A DNA stretch of 64,000 nt from Musa acuminata AAA Group. Lineage: Eukaryota > Streptophyta > Magnoliopsida > Zingiberales > Musaceae. Each line of letters opens with the position of its first letter. Position 1 is the first letter of the stretch. Under the pieces are notes generated by a model that was not told the origin of the DNA, searched no databases, and was given only the letters and a program-made list of their open reading frames with translations. The stretch covers positions 18,914,501 to 18,978,500 of the forward strand of contig NC_088359.1 in the NCBI RefSeq assembly GCF_036884655.1, given 5' to 3'. The translations under genes and the position numbers were made by a program. Shown here piece by piece: positions 1-11,023 of this stretch.

Positions 1-867
1 AAAGATACATAGCAGAAACCCATTGTGACCATAAGGAACATTTGTTTTGCAAAAGGTCCCACAATTGCTTTACCAAACATGCTTTATTCCAATCTCTAGT
101 ATTTCTTAGGTTCAGCCCCCCCTTCATCTTTCGGTTTGTAGATGCTGTCCCAATTTACCATATGCATTTTCTTATCATTTGTGCCATTCCAGAAGAAGTT
201 TATTAATAATCGTTCAATATCTTGGAGAAGTCCAATAGGTAGAAGAAATGCATTAGACCAATATATAGAGTAAGAGTACAACACCGAACGGATGAGTTCA
301 AGTCGTCCTACTTTTGAAAGAAGCCTATTTTTTCAGGAGAAAATTCTATTCTTTATTTTTTGCAGGATAGGCTGACAGTGGGTTTTGTGAATGCCAGTGG
401 ATATGAGTGGGAGACCAAGATATGTAACTGGCAGATTTCCCTCACTAAACCCTAGGGTATGTGCAATAACATCTTTGTCCTCAATGCAAGGGCTCATGTA
501 GACTTTACTTTTCGCATGATTTAACTGAAGGCCAGAAATTTTACCAAAATCATTCAGAATAGTAGCCAGGTTTCTTACTAAAGTTAAATCATTCTGAAGA
601 AAGATAAGAAGATCATCTGCAAAGATTATATGTGATATATGAATAGGGCCAGCATGGGGTACAATAATACTGCCATCAGAGACCGCATATTCCAACATAT
701 AGCTAAGTCCTTCCATTGCAATAGTAAAGAGATATGGAGAGAGTGGATCGCCTTGTCAGATGCCATTCTTGCTCCCAAAAAAACCAATAGGTGAGCCATT
801 GAAGAGTATTGAAAACTTTGGAGTTTCTAAGCAACATTGAATCCAATTAACCCATTGCCGAGGGAAG
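1..867 (-). mobile_element. LINE fragment (minus), 3' part of ORF2: RT thumb and C-terminal region
   Basis: This stretch is the reverse complement of the LINE ORF2 that runs left to right at about 12820-13687, with scattered substitutions and frameshifts. Reading leftwards, it covers the second half of the reverse transcriptase, including the FADD catalytic motif near 620-630, and the segment after it. It starts at the window edge, so its 3' end is not seen. At 867 it is cut by sirevirus S1 and resumes at 7779. The bases GGAAG at 863-867 are repeated at 7774-7778, which shows a simple insertion. The reading frame is broken (open at 333-716 and 96-284), so this is a dead copy. Confidence 0.9.
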
Positions 868-2442
868 TGTTGAATCTCGGATTTTGATGATGAAACCAAT
901 TGATTGTGTTTAGATGTTTAACTGCATTTTAAGTGATGCAGGTATACTCAATCAGGATTAGATAGTTAACGCAGGAGGAATTGACATTGCGCTGGAGGAG
1001 ATCACGTTAGGATACTGGATGGCAGAAGGCTTCGGACGTCGGGCATCCGGCTAAGAGCGGAATTGTGCCAAGGATATCGGGGTTGCAGAGGTCAATCGCC
1101 GATTGGGCAACAAGCCGCAAGAGATGACGATGCGCCGAAGAATCGGACGAAGCGCCAGCCAATGATGTGCCGGGCAATAGAATGTCAATTCGCGTTGTAA
1201 TAATTGTCTAGATCGGAGTAGAGTTTTGGCTTGTGTGTGCAGGATTAACTATGATAACGATGAAGACATAAAGCGAAACAAAGTATCAGAGTCAAGCACG
1301 AAGGATTTGTTGCGAGTTTGAGAGTTTGACGGAAGTCTGAAGGTTCGTCGGGAATGTTACCGGAACTAGCCGAGAATGAGTAGGGAGCTTGCCGAAGGGT
1401 TTTTCGGAAGCTCGCCGGAAGGTTCGTTGGAAGTTCGCGGAGCTCGCCAAGAAAGATCATAGTTTGTCGAAGAAGCACATTGGAACTCGCCAAGATCAAA
1501 TCGTGAATTCTAGGAGCTTGCTGGGAGTCCGTAGAATGGTTTCCAAGAGTTCATCGGAAGACCGGCGGAAGTTCGCCGGAAGCTCGCTGAAAAAAGTCTT
1601 GACTTGCGGACTTTGTAATAGCTTAGAAAATGTCTTTAAATTCATAGTTAGCATGTTAATTAGGGTTAGGATTAGGTGTTAATCCTATAACTCAAGTAGG
1701 GGCCAATTGGGCCCGAGTTCGGACTGGTTTGGGCCAAGTTTGGAGCCCAACCAGTGAGCTGAAATAGTGTAGGCGGTGGCATTGCCTAGAACCCGAGAAC
1801 CAAGCGGCGGCACCGCTGGACTGAGCAGTGGCACCGCCACCGACAGGCGGTGGCACCGCCAGCATCGGGAACCAAAGAGAATTCAAATTTTAGAGCCCAA
1901 ATTTGAATCCTCTTGAGGCCTATAAATACCCCTCAATTCTCATCTGAGATTACAACCTTTGAGAAGCAAGAGATTGAGATAAAAGTCTTAGCAAAGTCTT
2001 TAGCAAGTTTTTGTTTTCAATTGCTTGAGTGTTCACCTCTTTCTTTCTCTTTGAAAATTTGTAAAAGAGTGAACCACTTGTAAAAGGTTGTAAGAGGGGT
2101 AATTGTCCTTCCCTTTCAAAGTGATTTGCTAGTGGAAGTTGGGAGCCTCATCGAAGAATGCTTCGTAAGTGGATGTAGGTCGCATGACCGAACCACTATA
2201 AATCGGTTTGCATTTATCTTATTGTCATTTATATTACTGCAAACCATCTTCACTTTGATGCTCTACTTCTTTGTCTCCTTCTTACATATCCTTTCAAGTT
2301 AAAACGCAATCGAAACGGTTTCAAACGAAACGTTGCTTTTGTCGTACGAAGTTTCCGAAAGTGTTTAAATCTTCAAAAGTTTATCGTACTTTACCGCTGC
2401 ACCAATTCACCCCCCCCTCTTAGTGCCGCTCCGATCCTAACA
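868..2442 (+). repeat. S1 5' LTR
   Basis: It starts TGTTGAATCTCGG and ends GATCCTAACA, followed directly by the primer binding site. It matches 6127-7773 along its length. The first part is CpG-rich with repeated CGGAAG-type words. The symmetric boxes come next (1772-1860), then TATAAATA at 1921, then the transcribed R-U5 part with a short C run (8 C) just before the end. The 3' LTR is about 70 bp longer, mainly because it has extra boxes. Confidence 0.92.
1772..1928 (+). promoter_or_regulatory. S1 5' LTR promoter: CGG-CCG boxes plus TATA box
   Basis: Four box copies lie between 1772 and 1860. The last, GGCGGTGGCACCGCC at 1846-1860, is a perfect 7+1+7 palindrome. TATAAATA follows at 1921-1928. 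Sirevirus LTRs are known for repeated symmetric motifs with a CGG...CCG core a short distance upstream of a conserved promoter, and this layout fits. A regulatory role is inferred. Confidence 0.75.
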
Positions 2443-2444
2443 AT

Positions 2445-2456
2445 TGGTATCAGAGC
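2445..2456 (+). other. S1 primer binding site (initiator Met tRNA type)
   Basis: TGGTATCAGAGC lies 2 bp after the 5' LTR. It is complementary to the 3' end of plant initiator-Met tRNA, the usual primer for plant copia elements. Confidence 0.9.
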
Positions 2457-2492
2457 CACGTTTTTCTACTTTGGTTTAACACCCAAATAGAA

Positions 2493-3436
2493 ATGGCTCT
2501 TTACGGCATTTAAGAGGGTCACTCTCTCATTTGTCCTCCCTTTTTCAATGGGACGGACTACACTTATTGGAAAACTCGAATGAGAGTTTTCTTACTTTCT
2601 TTGGATTTGAATTTATGGCACATAGTCGAAAATGGATTTGAAATGTCTTCTCTTCCAATGAACCATTCGAATGATTTGGAGAAGAAGATGTTTTCTTTAA
2701 ATGCAAAGGCTATGAATGCCTTATTTTACGCTTTGGACAAAAATGAGTTCAATCGGGTTTCTTTGTGCGAACGGCTTTCGACATATGGCACACTCTTGAA
2801 ATCACACACGAAGGCACTTCTAGAGTTAAAGATTCGAAAATCATCATTTTAATGCATGATTTCGAGCTTTTTCGAATGAAGCCGAGCGAAACCATTGTTG
2901 ACATGTACACCCATTTTACGGATGTCGTCAATGGTTTGCAAGCTCTTGACAAATGTTTCTCAAATTTTGAACTTGCTAGTAAAGTTTTACGATCACTTTC
3001 TAAAGCTTGGGAATGAAAAGTAACGGCAATACAAGAAACAAAATATTTAAATATTTTTCCACTTGAAGAACTTATCAGTTCATTGATGACATATGAAATG
3101 GTGCACAATGCACATGATGAACACAATGAACACTTGAACCACCTTTCAAAGAATAGGAAGGATTTGGAACTCCGGACAAATGAATACCACTTGAGCGATG
3201 ACTCAAGTGATGAGGACAATGATGAACTTGAACTCCGAACACTAACTCTTAATAAGTTCATTAAACAAAAATATAAAATAAACAATGAACTGGAACGGAG
3301 AAAGAGACCGAAGGAAAGGAAGGCACCCAAGGATGAATCAAGAACTTCCAAAGGTGAAACGGCGAATTGGGCTTTGACGGGCTTCGACTACAAGGTAAGT
3401 AACTCAACTCTCTTGAATTATTTTGAAATTACTTGA
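2493..3436 (+). pseudogene. S1 gag remnant (copia UBN2/gag-polypeptide type)
   Basis: The ATG at 2493 is followed by a TAA at codon 7, where the S4 relative has CAA, a one-base nonsense change. After the stop the frame continues through a gag N-terminal domain (words such as NGTDYTYWKTRM and ALFYALDKNEFNRV), then shifts frame near 2765 and again before 3083. The acidic serine-rich stretch that follows gag in this family is still seen (LSDDSSDEDNDE, near 3195-3230). The zinc-knuckle part seen in S2, S3 and S4 is missing. In life this protein would build the particle. Here it is inactive. Confidence 0.85.
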
Positions 3437-6104
3437 AGTTTTTCATGAGTGCTTAATTTAGATAGTAGGAATAAGAAATAAAAAATGTTTTTCAAAAATT
3501 ATATCATGTTTTTCTTTTTAGCATCTTTGAAAAATTAAAAAATTTAAGCATGAAAAGATAGATTCACCTAAAAAGAAAAATGTATGACTACAACAAATAA
3601 CAAAATTATTTTGTTTGAAAATGCCTTATGCCCAATGAAACCATCATTGATGAATATGCTTTATATTTAATAGTTTATTTGGCTTATATGCCTTATCATG
3701 ATAAACGTTTTGAAAAGTTTGTATCATACTTGATGATTGTTATACATGATGATTTATTGGTCTTGAAGTTATTCAATTTTGATTAAATGAAATCATATTT
3801 GACTTGAAGTAATGAGTTGAAATAATTTTTTTTAAATTATGTGTTGCACTTTTTTTTTATGATTTTTTATCTTTCCATTTTAAACGATGATGCATGGATT
3901 TAAAAAAAAAAGACATGCATGTATGGAATCAATCAATAAATTGAAACAAAAGGAGGAAAGAATTTTTTATTAATTTTTTTTTTTTCTCTATCTTATTGAT
4001 TTCTACCTAAGAGACTAATAAAATTATTTATGCCATTTTGAATCTCTTGAAAGAAATGTTGAGATTTTGATGGTTTGGACGATTTGAATTTGAATGAGTT
4101 TTATTCAAGATCATGATCTTGATTCCGTGATATTTACAAATTAAGATTTATTATGAATCAAGATATTTTCATTAATCAATCTCCTAAGATTTTTTTTTGA
4201 TTATTTATGAGTAGGTTTTTCAAAAATAAATCATGCCTTTTGGTATTCATATGTTCTAATCTTTCATGATATGATTTTTATACAATTCCTTGTATTCCTG
4301 AAATGTTGATCGCATCACCCAATTACTTTCTTCTTGATATTCCTTATGTGGTGATATAAAATTATGCATGAAATACTCTTGATATTATTTTGATGCATAC
4401 AAATGAAAAGTTATGATCATGAATGGTCGGATGAAATTTGACAAGTTAATACCATCATGATTTGAAACATTTATAATTTGAAATTATGCATGCAATTGCT
4501 TTTTATTATGATGATATATGCATATAATGTGCATCATGAATACTTTATTATCAAACATGAAAATAGTGATAAATATTTTGAAAATAAATATTTGTATCAT
4601 GTTAGATGATTTTACATTTTGTGCATGATGAGTTATACTGATGATTGAAACAATGATTGAAATGATATGAATGATGATTTGGAATCATGTATATATTGAT
4701 GAGTTTATATGTTTTGAAAATATATATGATGATTTGGTATTATGCATGCAATAATGATGCACACAATGATGAAATATTCGTGATAAAATTATTATTTTGA
4801 TATTCATGACTTGAATTTTCCTTTCTTTTTGCCAATGACAAAGGGAGAGAAAGAGTTGCTAATGTGCTATCTTGAATTGATGTAAAGGGTAAACTCAAAG
4901 ATAAATTAGCTACCTTGCACAAGTCAAGAAAATATAAAAACTTGCTTACTTTCTTGCACATCTAAAGAAAAGATATAAATGTAACACTTGCCAAATTGTT
5001 TGCTTGCCTCATGTAAAACATGGTCTCTTGCTAGTTTGGTATTTTGCTAAGGAAGCAAAAATGACACTTCTCAAAAGAGAAGAAAGAGCTTACTTTCCTG
5101 AACATCTTTAATATACTAGCTAGTATGATGTACAATTTGCTATCTTGAACATTACAAAGAAATACTATCATGCACATTGCAAAGAAAAGCAAATATGCCA
5201 ACTTGCACATCTTTAAATTTGCTAGCTTGTATGTAGTAAAACTTGCATATCGTAAAAATTGCTAGCTTATAAAGAAGCAAAGAATTGCTATCTCGAAAGA
5301 AGCAAAAAATGCAAAACTTAGAAAACTTGCAATATAATTGCTCTTGCCATGCTTTGTATCAAAAATAGGTTGATATCCTTAAAAGCATCGCATTAAATTT
5401 TTTAGTATTGCAATGTATCACATGTATTGCAAATTGAAATTTTTGAGACTGTTATCATATCATGTTTAACAATTGATGTCTTTCATGATATAATTTCTTT
5501 GCAAATTTTGTCTTGTATGTATCATGTGATGATTAAAATATTGATTGATGCAAATTCATAATTTATGTAAAAGTCTAAATCATTGGTTTCTCTCCTTCTT
5601 TTCGGCAATGACATAGGGGTAGAAAGATTGCTAGCTCAAGGCAAATGTTGGCTAGCTTGTACTCTTCCCTTCTTTTCGACAAAAACAAATGGGAGAAAGC
5701 TTTTGCTAGTGAGAACATGCAAAGAAAAGCAAAGTGCAATCTTGCAGAAGAAGCAAGTGTTGAATTGCCATGATTGAACTTAAGAATCTTGCTATGCTTT
5801 TGTGCTTATATGTTGTGATGAAAATCTAGCTTTATGTTGCAAAAACTTGCATATCTTTTAAAATAGCTAGAGCTACTTCTCCTTTTTGTTGATGACATAG
5901 GGGTAGAAGTAAATTGATGACTTCATGCATTGAATTGAATATTTTATATATATTTGCATGATGGTTTAAATGTTTTTCATAACATGTGATGAATGTTACT
6001 TGGATTTGGGATAATCCAAGTGTTCTATCAATGGCATATTGATAGGGGGAGTTTAGTTAAACTCCGGGGAGTTAAGGTTAACTCCGTTAGTCATCAATTA
6101 GTAG
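3437..6104 (+). other. S1 AT-rich non-coding interior with repeated purine tracts
   Basis: No ORF with family resemblance is found. The stretch is AT-rich with repeated ATGATG and TTGCTAGCTTG/CTTGCACATC words (dense at 4850-5340). Several PPT-like blocks follow the pattern GAYGACAWAGGGGNAGAAA, at about 4838, 5609, 5683 and 5890, plus TAGGGGGAGTTT near 6043. Multiple PPT copies ahead of the 3' LTR are a known sirevirus trait. Confidence 0.7.
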
Positions 6105-6152
6105 TCATCATCAAAAAGGGGGAGATTGTTGAATCTCGAATTTTGATGATGA
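6105..6152 (+). promoter_or_regulatory. S1 terminal polypurine tract flanked by an inverted repeat
   Basis: AAAAAGGGGGAGA (6113-6125) ends 1 bp before the 3' LTR at 6127. TCATCATCAAAA at 6105-6116 and its exact reverse complement TTTTGATGATGA at 6141-6152 flank the junction, so the PPT-LTR boundary sits in the loop of a possible hairpin. The same layout occurs in S2 and S3. The PPT is the expected primer for plus-strand DNA synthesis. Confidence 0.85.
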
Positions 6153-7773
6153 AACTAATTGATTGTGTTTAGATGTTTAACTGTATTTTGAGTGATGCAG
6201 GTCTACTCGATCAGGATTAGATAGTTAACGCAGGAGGAATTGACGTTGCGCCAGAGGAGATCACGTTAGGATACTGGATGGCAGAAGGCTTCGGACGTCG
6301 GGCATCGAGCCAAGAGCGGAATTACGCTAAGGATATCGGGGTTGTAGAGGTCAACCGCCGATTGGGCAACAAGCCGCAAGAGAGGATGATGCGCTAAAGA
6401 ATCGGACGAAGCGCCAACCAATGATGTGACGGGCAACAGAATTTCAATTCGCGTTGTAATAATTGTCTAGATCGGAGTAGAGTTTTGGCTTGTGTGTGCA
6501 GGATTAACTACGATAACAATGAAGACATAAAGCGAAACAAAGTATCGGAGTTAAGCACGAAGGATTTGTTGCGAGTTCGAGAGTTCGACGGAAGTCCGAA
6601 GGTTCGTCGGGAATGTTGTCGGAACTAGCCGAGAATGAGTAGGGAGCTTGCCGAAGGGTTTTTCGGAAGCTCGCCAGAAGGTTCGTTGGAAGTTCGCGGA
6701 GCTCGCCAAGAAAGATCGGAGCTTGCCGAAGAAGCTCATTGGAACTCACCAAGATCAAATCGTTAAGTCTAGGACCTTGCCGGGAGTCCGTAGAATGGTT
6801 TCCGAGAGTTCGTCAGAAGATCGTTGGAAGTTCGCTGGAAGCTCGCCGGAAAAAGTCTTGACTTGTGGACTTTGTAATAGCTTAGAAAATATCTTTAAAT
6901 TCGTATTTAGCATGTTAATTAGGGTTAGGATTATGTGTTAATCCTATAACTCAAGTAGGGGCCAATTGGGCCTGAGTTCGGACTGGTTTGGGCCAAGTTT
7001 GGAGCCCAACTAGTGAGCTGAAATGGTGTAGGCGGTGGCACCGCCTAGAACCCGAGAACCAAGCGGTGGCACCGCCCAGCACCCGAGAGGTCCAGCGGTG
7101 GCACCGTCGGACTGGGCGGTGGCACCGCCAGTACACTGTTAGTGTCAGACACTGATAGGCGGTGGCACCGCTACCGACAGGCGGTGGCACCGCTAGCATC
7201 GGGAACCAAAGAGAATTCAAATTTTGGAGCCCAAATTTGAATCCTCTTGAGGCCTATAAATACCCCTCAATTCTCAGCTGAGATTACAACCTTTGAGAAG
7301 CAAGAGATTGAGATAAAAGTCTTAGCAGAGTCTTTAGCAAGTTTTTGTTTTCAATTGCTTGAGTGTTCACCTCCTTCTTTCTCTTTGAAAATTTGTAAGA
7401 GAGTGAACCACTTGTAAAAGGTTGTAAGAGGGGTATTTGTCCTTCCCTTTCAAAGTGATTTGCTAGTGGAAGTTGGGAACCTCATCGAAGAAGGCTTCGT
7501 AAGTGGATGTAGGTCGTATGACCGAACCACTATAAATCGGTTTGCATTTATCTTATTGTCATTTATATTACTGCAAACCATCTTCACTTTGATGCTCTAC
7601 TTCTTTGTCTCCTTCTTACATATCCCTTCAAGTTAAAACTCAATCGAAACGGTTTCAAATGAAACGTTGCTTTTATCGTACAAAGTTTCCGAAAGTGTTT
7701 AAATCGTCAGAAGTTTATCATACTTTACCGCTGTACTAATTCACCCCCTCTTAGTGTAGCTCCGATCCTAATA
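6127..7773 (+). repeat. S1 3' LTR
   Basis: It begins TGTTGAATCTCG and ends CTAATA, then the duplication GGAAG. The box cluster (7031-7195) is larger than in the 5' LTR and includes the perfect palindrome at 7031-7045. TATAAATA is at 7255-7262. The 5' LTR keeps the canonical CA end, so the TA here is a later transition. Confidence 0.92.
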
Positions 7774-7778
7774 GGAAG

Positions 7779-8589
7779 TTCATACCGTGGAGTATCTTAT
7801 AGATAAAGTTCCTATTAACTGAGTCAAAGGCTTTTCGTAGATCAGCTTTAAAATAGATTTTTGCCCTTTTTGCCTTTGAGTGTAGATCCTTGACCAAGTC
7901 ATTAGCAAGCAGAATATTATGATGTATACTTCTCCCTTTGATGAAAGCAGCCTGATTTGGACTAATTATCTTGTGTATTACTTTTTGCAATCTATCTGCT
8001 AACAGTTTGGAGATGATCTTGTAAATAAAGTTGCATAAAGATATGGGTCGATAGTTCTCTAGTGAATCAGCCCTTGCATTCTTGGGAATTAAAGAAATAA
8101 AAGTGCAATTCATCTCTTTAAGATTATGACCTGAAGAGAAAAAGTGTTGGCAAGCTTTAATCACATCATTACCAATAATAGACCATGTAATTTGATAAAA
8201 TTCAGTAGGAAATCCATCTGGACCAGGGCTTTTGTGCTTTGGTGACTTAAAGACAACTCTTACTATTTCGTCATCTGTAATTGGGGCATTGAGGATAAAA
8301 ATAGCACTCGAATCAAGCTTTCTAGTTGGGTCCACATGAATATTATTAGGTTGCCCCGCTTGGTTGAGTAAGGAATTAAAAAATTGCTCAGTGTATGCTT
8401 TAACCTCATCTAAATTCTCAATAAGATTGTTATCTTTGTCTCTGCATTTCTTTGTGCGGTTAATGGCTCTTCGAGTAGCAATGGAAGCATAAAAAAAACT
8501 TAGTATTAGAATCCCCTAAAGTAAGCCAATGCTGTCGAGACTTCTGTTTTACAAAACTTTCCTCCTGCTTTAAGGCTTGCATGAAGTTA
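7779..8589 (-). mobile_element. LINE fragment (minus), N-terminal RT part of ORF2
   Basis: This continues the minus-strand LINE broken by S1. The frame from about 8335 leftwards contains the N-terminal reverse transcriptase blocks (SPGPDGFPTEF; LIPKNARADSLENYRPISL; NQAAFIKGRS; KADLRKAFDSV). The region 8336-8589 matches the segment between endonuclease and RT in the intact LINE (about 12045-12290). At 8589/8590 the match stops and a gypsy A LTR begins, so the LINE was also the target of that element. A 5-bp duplication cannot be checked because the other end of gypsy A is outside the window. Confidence 0.9.
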
Positions 8590-8741
8590 TGTTTGAACCC
8601 TTGCAGATTCTAAACTTGGGGTTGATCTCTTTAGGGGATCGGCCTTCTTAGAACTCTATAGGGGTTCCTCCCTCCAAGTTGCTGCTCAAAGGCTGCAGAA
8701 AAGATTCATCTATTGCTTAAGAAAAGAGAAGGAATACATGG
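8590..8741 (-). repeat. Gypsy A1 3' LTR, first part (interrupted by a LINE)
   Basis: From TGTTTGAACCC onwards this matches the A2 LTR start at 21804 and its continuation at 31073. It runs through the shared words AACTCTATAGGGG and AAGTTGCTGCTCAAAGG. At 8741 a LINE interrupts it, and the match resumes at 14868. The element lies on the minus strand, so this is the downstream end of its 3' LTR. The two parts total about 440 bp. Confidence 0.82.
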
Positions 8742-8814
8742 TTCTCCATACATGATCTTGAGTCTCTAAGAAACAAAGAGAACGTGAGGGGAAGATCGTT
8801 ACATGGGAGAAAAT

Positions 8815-9445
8815 GAAAAGGGCGACGGTACTGTAGCGGCGACCAGATCTAGGGCGACGGTACTGTAGCGGCGACGACATTGTAGCGGCGACCAGATCTC
8901 CCTAGGGCGATCTGACTCCTACAGCGTCGGCTTCTCCCACGGGCGATGACACTGTAGCGGCGACCAGATCTAGGGCGATGGTACTATAGCGGCGACGACA
9001 CTATAGCGGCGACCAGATCTCCCTAAGGCGATCTGACTCCTGCAGCGTCGGCTTTCTCCCACGGGCGACGGGCGACGACACTGTAGCGGCGATCAGATCT
9101 CCCAAGGGTGACGGTACTATAGCGGCGGCAACAACACTGTAGCAGCGACCAGATCTAAGGCGACGGTACTGTAGCGGCAACAACACTATAGCGGCGACGA
9201 GATCTTCCTAGGGCGATCTGACTCCTGCAGTTTTGGCTTTCTCCCACGGGAGACGGTACTGAAGCAGCGATCTGATCTCCCTTACTATAGTGGTGATCGG
9301 ATCTCCTATAGCATTGGCTTCTCCCCAAGGGCGACGATACTGTAGCGGTGACCAGATCTACCTAGGGTGACGCTACTGTAGCGGCGATCTGATATACTGC
9401 GGCGGTGGCTTTTCCCTATGGCGACGATTCTGTAGCGGCGACCAG
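8815..9445 (+). repeat. LINE 5' leader: CpG-rich imperfect tandem repeats
   Basis: About 20 imperfect copies of two interleaved words, GGGCGACGGTACTGTAGCGG and CGACCAGATCTCCCTAGG, with a longer spacer (GATCTGACTCCTGCAGCGTC) recurring every 100-130 bp. The sequence is CpG-rich, unlike the AT-rich rest of the LINE. Repeated GC-rich 5' leaders often carry LINE promoters, which I infer here from position only. The short ORF on the other strand (9001-9186) is a by-product of the repeats. Confidence 0.75.
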
Positions 9446-9459
9446 AAGAGGGATCAAAC

Positions 9460-10985
9460 ATGGCAGCGACGGCCCCTAGGGCTGGCGATGGTGGCGGGAG
9501 GGTTGATACAATGGCAAGACTCCCTACCGTTACCCCTCAATCTGCTCCTCCACCATATCCTCTCTAGAGAGAAACTCCTTCGACGAAGTAGAATCGAAGT
9601 AGGTCGCGCTCTAGATCGCGGCAGCCTGCTCTCATTTCTAGTGACCCTTGGCCTTTGACTAGCCTCTTTAAGGCTCTAGTTGGAAGTCCAGATCTAAGCT
9701 TGGAATTCTTTACTCCAGAAGTTCAGGCTGATAAGAAGATTGCTGTATATAAGACTGCTGATTCAGTAGAGCTTATTGAGACATGGTCTATGGCGATTGT
9801 TGGCTATGTGGTAGGTCTCAAAACATCTTATTTCCCACTATCCTCATTTATCAAAACTCGATGGGGAATATCATCATTTGATCTTCATATGCTGGAGAAC
9901 GGATTCTTTGTTTGCAAGCTATACTCTGAAGAAGATTTGCAACGGGTCCTTGAAGGATTCTGGACTATTCATGGCCATCCAATGATTCTACGACGCTGGT
10001 CTCCTGATGTCCGTTTGGAGTTAGATAGCCTACAGTCTATTCCATTATGGGTATCCTTTCAAGGTCTTTCTCTACATCTTTAGAGTCGACGTTTTATTGC
10101 AAAGTTATGCAGCACTCTAGGACAGCCACTCTACATCGACAAAGCAACAGCAGCTCAGACGAGATTAGCATTTGCACGAGCATGTGTACTGGTTTCTTCC
10201 GACGAAGATATTCCAAATGAGGTTTTCTATCGTGATCTTGACGGGAATACTCGGAAGGTACATGTCTTATATTCCTGGAAACCACAACGATGTTAGCATT
10301 GCTTATCTTTTGGTCATGCAAATGGAGCTTGTCAGCAAACTCCAAAACCGATCACAAAGGTCTATCGACTACGTCAAGTGCCTCAGCAATAAAGCGAGTC
10401 TTCTCTAATGGCAGTAGCACTGATGGTTGTGAAGACTATTGAGCATTCCGACTCGCAAAGACAGCATCGCGGATAGAAAGATAAATCCAAAACTTTACCT
10501 CTTCCTATAATGTCTGAGCCTTCCACAACAGAAGTTTCCCATGGTACTAGTGGACAGGAGAAGCATAAGTCGGGAACTTCATCTCTTCCAATATCTTCGG
10601 ATCCGTCCACAATAGCTCAACGAACTCAGGCCCAAACAAATCTTGCCAGCAAGGATATTCTTTCTCAACAAACTCAAGCCGCAACAAACATCGACAACAA
10701 GGATATTTTGTCTCAACAAACTCATGCCCAACAAACCTCTCTAGCCAGGCTGCTCCAACAAGTACTAACCAGGATACTGTGCCGCAACAATCTTATCATG
10801 CTTCAACAAACCCTGCCAATCAAGACCACATGATTCAAGGTATTTTAAAGTTTAAACATCTGCAAGCTGTAGATGAAGTGGATAAATATAGGAATAAAGC
10901 TATAAAAGGTAAGGATATTGTGCGGGAGGAAAATACAAAACCAAAGGATAAGAAAAAGGATGGTATAGTCCATCTAAAGTCGTAG
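9460..10985 (+). pseudogene. LINE ORF1: DUF4283-like domain plus zinc knuckle (broken)
   Basis: The ATG at 9460 opens a frame that meets two stops within about 45 codons, then runs open from 9655 to 10083 in the same frame. An Arg-Ser run (RSRSRSRSR) precedes a DUF4283-like domain: IVGYVVG, then LENGFFVCKLYSEEDLQRVL, PMILRRWSPD and LWVSFQGL, typical of plant LINE ORF1 and thought to bind RNA. After a stop at 10083 the frame continues to a CCHC-like knuckle (CLSFGHANGAC, about 10291-10324; its first Cys lies before another stop). The tail has a small Gln-Thr-rich repeat (KDILSQQTQA twice) and a frameshift near 10780. In an intact element it would coat the LINE RNA. Confidence 0.8.
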
Positions 10986-11023
10986 GATGAATACCTTACC
11001 ACCTTTTCATTTGTTTATTACTG

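Larger units (their letters stand above)
868..7773 (+). mobile_element. S1: non-autonomous sirevirus-like Ty1/copia element
   Basis: A complete LTR retrotransposon inserted in a minus-strand LINE, with the 5-bp duplication GGAAG on both sides (863-867 and 7774-7778). The order is 5' LTR (868-2442), PBS, a degenerate gag (2493-3436), about 2.7 kb of AT-rich sequence with repeated purine tracts, the terminal PPT, and 3' LTR (6127-7773). No protease, integrase, reverse transcriptase or RNase H can be recognised, so it must have been moved by an autonomous relative. The LTRs carry the symmetric CGG...CCG boxes and TATAAATA of the sirevirus type. The 3' LTR ends in TA where CA is expected, so it has mutated since insertion. 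Confidence 0.92.

Noticed and set aside
1245..1886. ORFs in both directions near the S1 5' LTR box region
   Set aside because: They lie in LTR U3 and shift or close in the 3' LTR and in S3/S4. They reflect CGG-rich repeats.
9001..9186. Minus-strand ORF in the LINE leader
   Set aside because: It is a by-product of the CpG-rich tandem repeats.
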